Assembly (NCBI RefSeq): GCF_009857595.1
Contig: NZ_WWCU01000015.1
Span: 62,001-126,000, forward strand
Direction of reading: 5' to 3'
Length of the DNA stretch: 64,000 nucleotides
From: Pseudoduganella aquatica
GTDB taxonomy: Bacteria; Pseudomonadota; Gammaproteobacteria; Burkholderiales; Burkholderiaceae_D
Below the pieces are notes generated by a model. It did no database searches and was not told the DNA's origin. It worked only from the letters and a program-made list of their open reading frames with translations. The position numbers and the translations under genes are program-made. The first letter of the stretch is position 1. Every line of letters starts with the position of its first letter. Positions 60,600-64,000 of the stretch are shown piece by piece.

Positions 60600-61783
60600 T
60601 TTTTAGCCACCATTTTCTTGAGTTCCGAAGCGGCCAGCAGGAAACCGCCCACACCGTAGTTATAGCTGGATGCAGGCCGGTAGAACGCCGGTTCCGCACC
60701 GGTCTGCTGGATGCCGCCCAGGCGGCCGTCCGCGTACACGTTTTTCAGCAAGCCCGCCCAGGCGCGCTCGATCACCGGGCGGTAGGTCTTCTCGTCCAGG
60801 TAGCCCCGGTTCACGCCGTAGGCCATGCCGTAGACGAACAGCGCGGAGCCAGAGGTTTCAGGCAGCGGATACGTGGCCGGGTCCAGCAGGCCGGCGTGCC
60901 ACAGGCCGTCCGGTCCCTGGATTTTCGCCACGGCCGCCGACATCTCGCGCAGCTGCTGGATGTAGAACGGCCGCTTCGGATCGTCCGCAGGAATCAGGTC
61001 TATGCTGCGCGCCAGGCCGCCCAGCACCCAGCCTTCGCCGCGCGACCAGAAGATCTTCTTGCCGTTCGGTTCAGTCTTGCCCACGTAGCTCGCGTCGCGC
61101 GCGTACAGGTGCTCCTGCTTGTCGTACAGCAGGTCGTAGGTGTTCTGCCATTGCGTGTGCACATAGTCCAGGTACTTGCGGTCGCCGGTGGCCTTGTACA
61201 TCTTCAGCCACACCGGCGGCGCCATGAACAGCGCGTCGCACCACCACCACGGCAAGCGGTCATCGCCCGGCTTGAGCGTTTTCAGGTTGATCAGGATGTC
61301 CAGCTGGGTGCGGGTGGCGGCCAGTTTTTCAGGCGTGGGGTCCAGCGCGTACAGCTCCAGATAGGTCTGCGCCACGCTGATGTCGTCCGCGTTGGGGTAT
61401 GGCGTGCGCAGTTCCCAGTTGAAGCCCCTGGCCATGGTCAGCATGGCGTCGCGGTATTTGGCGTCGCCGGTCGCTTCGCTGGCGGCCATGAAGCCGGTGA
61501 ACAGCACGGCCGAGGTCCAGATCTTGTCCAGGTGGCGCATGGTGCGGTCCAGCTGCCAGTCCGCCACTTTGCGCAAGGCCTTGTCGATGGCCGCAGTCTG
61601 CAGGGCCGGAGACAGGTCGGTCGCCAGCGGGCCGCCGTCAACGGGCGCATCGCCGAATTTGCGGTTGGTGTCCTTGTCCACGATGGCTTGCTGTGCCGGC
61701 GTGGGCAGCGGGTAGTTCTGCTGCGCCGAGGCCAGGCCAAAGGCCAGGCTCAGCGAGATGAAAAGTGCGGTCTTCTTAAACAT
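60596..61783 (-). CDS. secreted GH105 unsaturated rhamnogalacturonyl hydrolase
   Basis: The 395-residue protein has a signal peptide (about 1-20, GLASAQ). The (alpha/alpha)6 barrel shows WQLDRTMRHLDKIWTSAVLFTGFMA, NADDISVAQTYLELYAL, WWWCDALFMAPPVWLKMY and FWSRGEGWVLGGLARSIDLIP. GH105 (YteR/RhiN) removes unsaturated galacturonate from lyase products. It follows GH28 with a TAATG overlap and precedes rhaM in one operon. Confidence 0.9.
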   Translation of the reverse strand: MFKKTALFISLSLAFGLASAQQNYPLPTPAQQAIVDKDTNRKFGDAPVDGGPLATDLSPALQTAAIDKALRKVADWQLDRTMRHLDKIWTSAVLFTGFMAASEATGDAKYRDAMLTMARGFNWELRTPYPNADDISVAQTYLELYALDPTPEKLAATRTQLDILINLKTLKPGDDRLPWWWCDALFMAPPVWLKMYKATGDRKYLDYVHTQWQNTYDLLYDKQEHLYARDASYVGKTEPNGKKIFWSRGEGWVLGGLARSIDLIPADDPKRPFYIQQLREMSAAVAKIQGPDGLWHAGLLDPATYPLPETSGSALFVYGMAYGVNRGYLDEKTYRPVIERAWAGLLKNVYADGRLGGIQQTGAEPAFYRPASSYNYGVGGFLLAASELKKMVAKK

Positions 61784-63219
61784 TAGGTCTTGTCCTGTTC
61801 TTCAAAGCTTTTCTTCGATGGGTCTTCCTTGGGCTTGGCCACGCCCACAACGCTGCTGCCCGCAGGCAGGCCGCGCACGGCGGCGCCGTCTTCCACCTCG
61901 ACCGGTGCGCCCAGTGCCAGCTTCACGTCGCTGAACAGCCAGTCTTTCACGTCGTGGATAAAGCCGCCCTGCTTGGCTTGAATGTCCACGTTCTTCAGGC
62001 TGAAACGCTCCAGTGGCACTTCCTTGTAGCCGCTCACTTCAAACGCCGTGGTGGCGCCGGTGGCCTTGATGTTCCAGATGCTCACGTCGTGGAAGTAGGC
62101 GCGGCCTTTTTCCTTGGGCACCGGCGTGGCCAGCACTTTCCAGTACGGCGGATAGTCCTTGATCTCCGGCGGAATGGTGGCGTAGCTGTAGCTCGGGTTC
62201 CAGTTCATGGTGATGCGCATGACGACCGGGATGTCCGTCATCTTGAAGTCGTGCAGGCGCAGGTTTTCTCCGAAGCCGCCACGGGTGTGCGCGGACTTGA
62301 ACAGGATGCCGACCGGTACATTGCCCACCACGGTGATGTTGTAGGCTTCGATGTTGCGGAAGCCGCCCGCCGTCTCGCTGCCGAAGGTCACGCCTGCGGC
62401 GCCGTCGCGCACGATGGAGTCGCGTATCACGACATCTTCCGTGGTGCGGGCCACGCGCTGGCCGTCGGAATCGCGTCCGGCTTTCAGGCACAGGGCGTCG
62501 TCGTTGACGGCGATGTCGGCGTTCTGCACCAGGATGCGCTTGGAGGAGTCGATATCGATGCCGTCCGTGGAGGGGCCACGGCCGCCTTCATTGTTGCGGA
62601 TGACAACGCCGTCCACGGTGATGTCGGTGGAGTAGCAGATGTGCAGCGTCCAAAAGCCGGAGCGGCGCAGCAGCAGGCCGCCGCCAACTTTGACGTGGGA
62701 CGAATTGAACACCTGTACCAGGCGCGGGCGCTGCGCATCGTAGTCCGAAGCCCAGCGCAGGCCGCGCGGTTCGTATTCCTTGCGCAGGGTCCAGTAGCTG
62801 TCCCAGAAGATTTTGCCGTCGCCGTCGATGGTGCCTTCGCCTTCAATGACGGCGTTCTTCTGCTCGTAGACGTTCACCAGCGCGGCCGGCCAGCTCATCT
62901 CGATGCCCGCGATACGGGTGGGCATGACGGGATAGTCCTTGATGTTCTGCGAACCGAGTATGGTGGCGCCCTTCCCTACGTTGAGCGTAACGCCGCTCTT
63001 GACGAAGATGGAGCCGCTCAGATAAGTCCCGGCCGGGAACACTACGCGCCCGCCGTCCTTGGCCGCGGCATCGATGGCGGCCTGGATGGCCTTGGTGTTC
63101 ATGGTCGTTCCGTCGCCTTTGGCGCCGTACTTGTCCACGCTGTAGTCCTTGGCGCCGGCGACCGACATGGCCAGGGCCAGCACGGCGGCCAGCGCGGCCT
63201 GTATCCACTTCACTTGCAT
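61783..63219 (-). CDS. secreted GH28 polygalacturonase/rhamnogalacturonase-type enzyme
   Basis: The 478-residue protein has a signal peptide (about 1-22, VAGAKD). The right-handed beta-helix starts with YSVDKYGAKGDGTTMNTKAIQAAID. The GH28 acidic residues are in STDGIDIDSSK and AVNDDALCLKAG, and later VTFGSETAGGFRNI. ATG 63219 is preceded by AGGAGC; ATG 63231 overlaps the previous stop (ATGA) and gives 4 extra residues. It cuts homogalacturonan or RG-I. Confidence 0.9.
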   Translation of the reverse strand: MQVKWIQAALAAVLALAMSVAGAKDYSVDKYGAKGDGTTMNTKAIQAAIDAAAKDGGRVVFPAGTYLSGSIFVKSGVTLNVGKGATILGSQNIKDYPVMPTRIAGIEMSWPAALVNVYEQKNAVIEGEGTIDGDGKIFWDSYWTLRKEYEPRGLRWASDYDAQRPRLVQVFNSSHVKVGGGLLLRRSGFWTLHICYSTDITVDGVVIRNNEGGRGPSTDGIDIDSSKRILVQNADIAVNDDALCLKAGRDSDGQRVARTTEDVVIRDSIVRDGAAGVTFGSETAGGFRNIEAYNITVVGNVPVGILFKSAHTRGGFGENLRLHDFKMTDIPVVMRITMNWNPSYSYATIPPEIKDYPPYWKVLATPVPKEKGRAYFHDVSIWNIKATGATTAFEVSGYKEVPLERFSLKNVDIQAKQGGFIHDVKDWLFSDVKLALGAPVEVEDGAAVRGLPAGSSVVGVAKPKEDPSKKSFEEQDKT

Positions 63220-63227
63220 GGTGCTCC

Positions 63228-64000
63228 TCATTTGATTTGATCGGACAGCAGGCGCACAGGGCCGAGCATGCCGGACGGCTTGGGCTCGATCAGGTGGGTG
63301 TCCTGCGGGACGAAGCGCTGGCCGTAGCGTGCGGACAGCAGCCGGTAGTCCGGACGCTCCTGGCCCGCCAGGCCGTTCAGGGCCAGGTTGGCGACACGCA
63401 CTTCGATGCGGTTGCTGCCTGCTTTCAGCCACTGCGTTACATCGAGCTGGTAAGGCGGCTTCCACACGGAGCCTGCGCGCGCGCCGTTGATGTAGACCAC
63501 GGCCGCTTCACGCACAGGGCTTTCCAGCATGGCGCGCATGCCTGCCGGGACTTTGGGCGTGCTTTCCAGCGCCGTGCCGGGACCGAAGTCCAGCGTGACG
63601 CGGGCGTTCGCTGCGGGCGCCGTTGCCAGCGTGACGTCCTTGGTGTAGACGCCCTCGCCGGAGTAGTAGCGGGTTGCGGCCGTATCGGTCCACGAGCGCA
63701 GTTCGGCGATGGCTTGCGGCTGGGCGCCGGCAAAGGCAAGCTGCCAGTCGCGGCTCAGGTCAGCCAGTACCGAGGCTGTGCCCGCACCGGCGGCGGCCAC
63801 GCTGCTGCCGGCGCCGGGCGCCGTGGCCTGGGCCGCATCGGACAGCACGAGCACGCGGGACTCGTAAGGCGCCAGGATCAGCGCAAAGCCGGGCTTCACG
63901 CTGGCCGGTGTGGTCTTGCCGTCCTGCGGGTTCCACCAGGCCGCCGAGCGGCGCGTGGCGCGCAGGGTTGCGGTGGTGCGCACTTCCCGGTTGCTGGTGT
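63228..64000 (-). CDS. GH106 alpha-L-rhamnosidase, C-terminal part (runs off the right edge)
   Basis: Only the last 256 or so codons are inside. The fragment has RATRRSAAWWNPQDG, LILAPYESRVLVLSD, a beta-sandwich with RDWQLAFAG and YYSGEGVYTKDVTL, then VYINGARAGSVWKPPYQLDVTQWLKAGSNRIEVRVANLALNGL and GMLGPVRLL. This is the end of GH106 enzymes that cleave alpha-L-rhamnose from RG-I oligomers. The frame is open to 64000. The stop overlaps the longer start of the GH28 gene. Confidence 0.82.
   Translation of the reverse strand, partial: TSNREVRTTATLRATRRSAAWWNPQDGKTTPASVKPGFALILAPYESRVLVLSDAAQATAPGAGSSVAAAGAGTASVLADLSRDWQLAFAGAQPQAIAELRSWTDTAATRYYSGEGVYTKDVTLATAPAANARVTLDFGPGTALESTPKVPAGMRAMLESPVREAAVVYINGARAGSVWKPPYQLDVTQWLKAGSNRIEVRVANLALNGLAGQERPDYRLLSARYGQRFVPQDTHLIEPKPSGMLGPVRLLSDQIK

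Overview
The window is high-GC chromosomal DNA with long coding runs, many ATGA/GTGA gene overlaps and few gaps. The gene families (several FNR/CRP paralogs, DUF2938, NodB and YdjC deacetylases, TonB-dependent uptake of plant polysaccharide) suggest a beta-proteobacterium of the Oxalobacteraceae type (Massilia, Duganella or Janthinobacterium). That placement is inference from gene content only. I found no rRNA, tRNA, CRISPR array, complete IS element or phage genes. No gap over 300 bases is unexplained: the 486-base gap at 28038-28523 holds a decayed flavodoxin-type gene.

Region 1 (1-8.9 kb) is a low-oxygen/stress island. It holds an Hsp20 fragment, a DUF2892 protein, two FNR-type regulators, two universal-stress proteins, a SYLF lipoprotein-like protein, a three-gene ABC exporter and a thiolase. 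Perfect or near-perfect FNR boxes sit upstream of the second FNR gene, the first usp gene and the thiolase gene. Region 2 (9-17 kb) has a NodB deacetylase coupled to a DUF4015 glycosidase. It is followed by a four-gene minus-strand operon (ArnT-like, GT2, GtrA, YdjC/NaxD-like) that resembles lipid A hexosamine modification systems. A PmrA/QseB-type box precedes that operon, and a QseBC/PmrAB-like two-component pair lies just upstream.

Region 3 (17-32.6 kb) is mixed. It contains an EamA transporter gene with an in-frame amber stop, an orphan TorT-like binding protein, a DUF2938 protein, a 12-cysteine metallothionein-like peptide, an AraC regulator and a GH8 enzyme. It also has a di-heme lipoprotein with two discoidin domains, a KfrA-like coiled-coil DNA-binding protein with an AT-rich operator, an orphan DUF4123 pair, a flavodoxin pseudogene, and TRAP permeases followed by a cNMP-binding-domain FAD oxidoreductase.

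Region 4 (32.6-44 kb) is a second oxygen-signalling island. It encodes a globin-coupled GGDEF-EAL protein, a PAS-GGDEF-EAL protein, a third FNR, a Usp, a four-gene phosphorelay headed by a FixL-like PAS kinase, a DksA-type zinc-finger protein and a fourth, canonical FNR. Four more FNR boxes lie in its intergenic regions.

Region 5 (44-64 kb) is a pectin/rhamnogalacturonan-I utilisation locus. It encodes a GH29 fucosidase, L-lactate dehydrogenase, PL11 lyase, a CE12-GH43 fusion, a GDSL esterase, a TonB receptor, a DUF6250 protein, a tandem CE12-CE12 esterase, PL22 oligogalacturonate lyase, DUF1080, an esterase, rhamnose mutarotase, GH105, GH28 and the end of a GH106 rhamnosidase. Most have signal peptides, which fits extracellular or periplasmic breakdown of RG-I followed by rhamnose, galacturonate and lactate metabolism.
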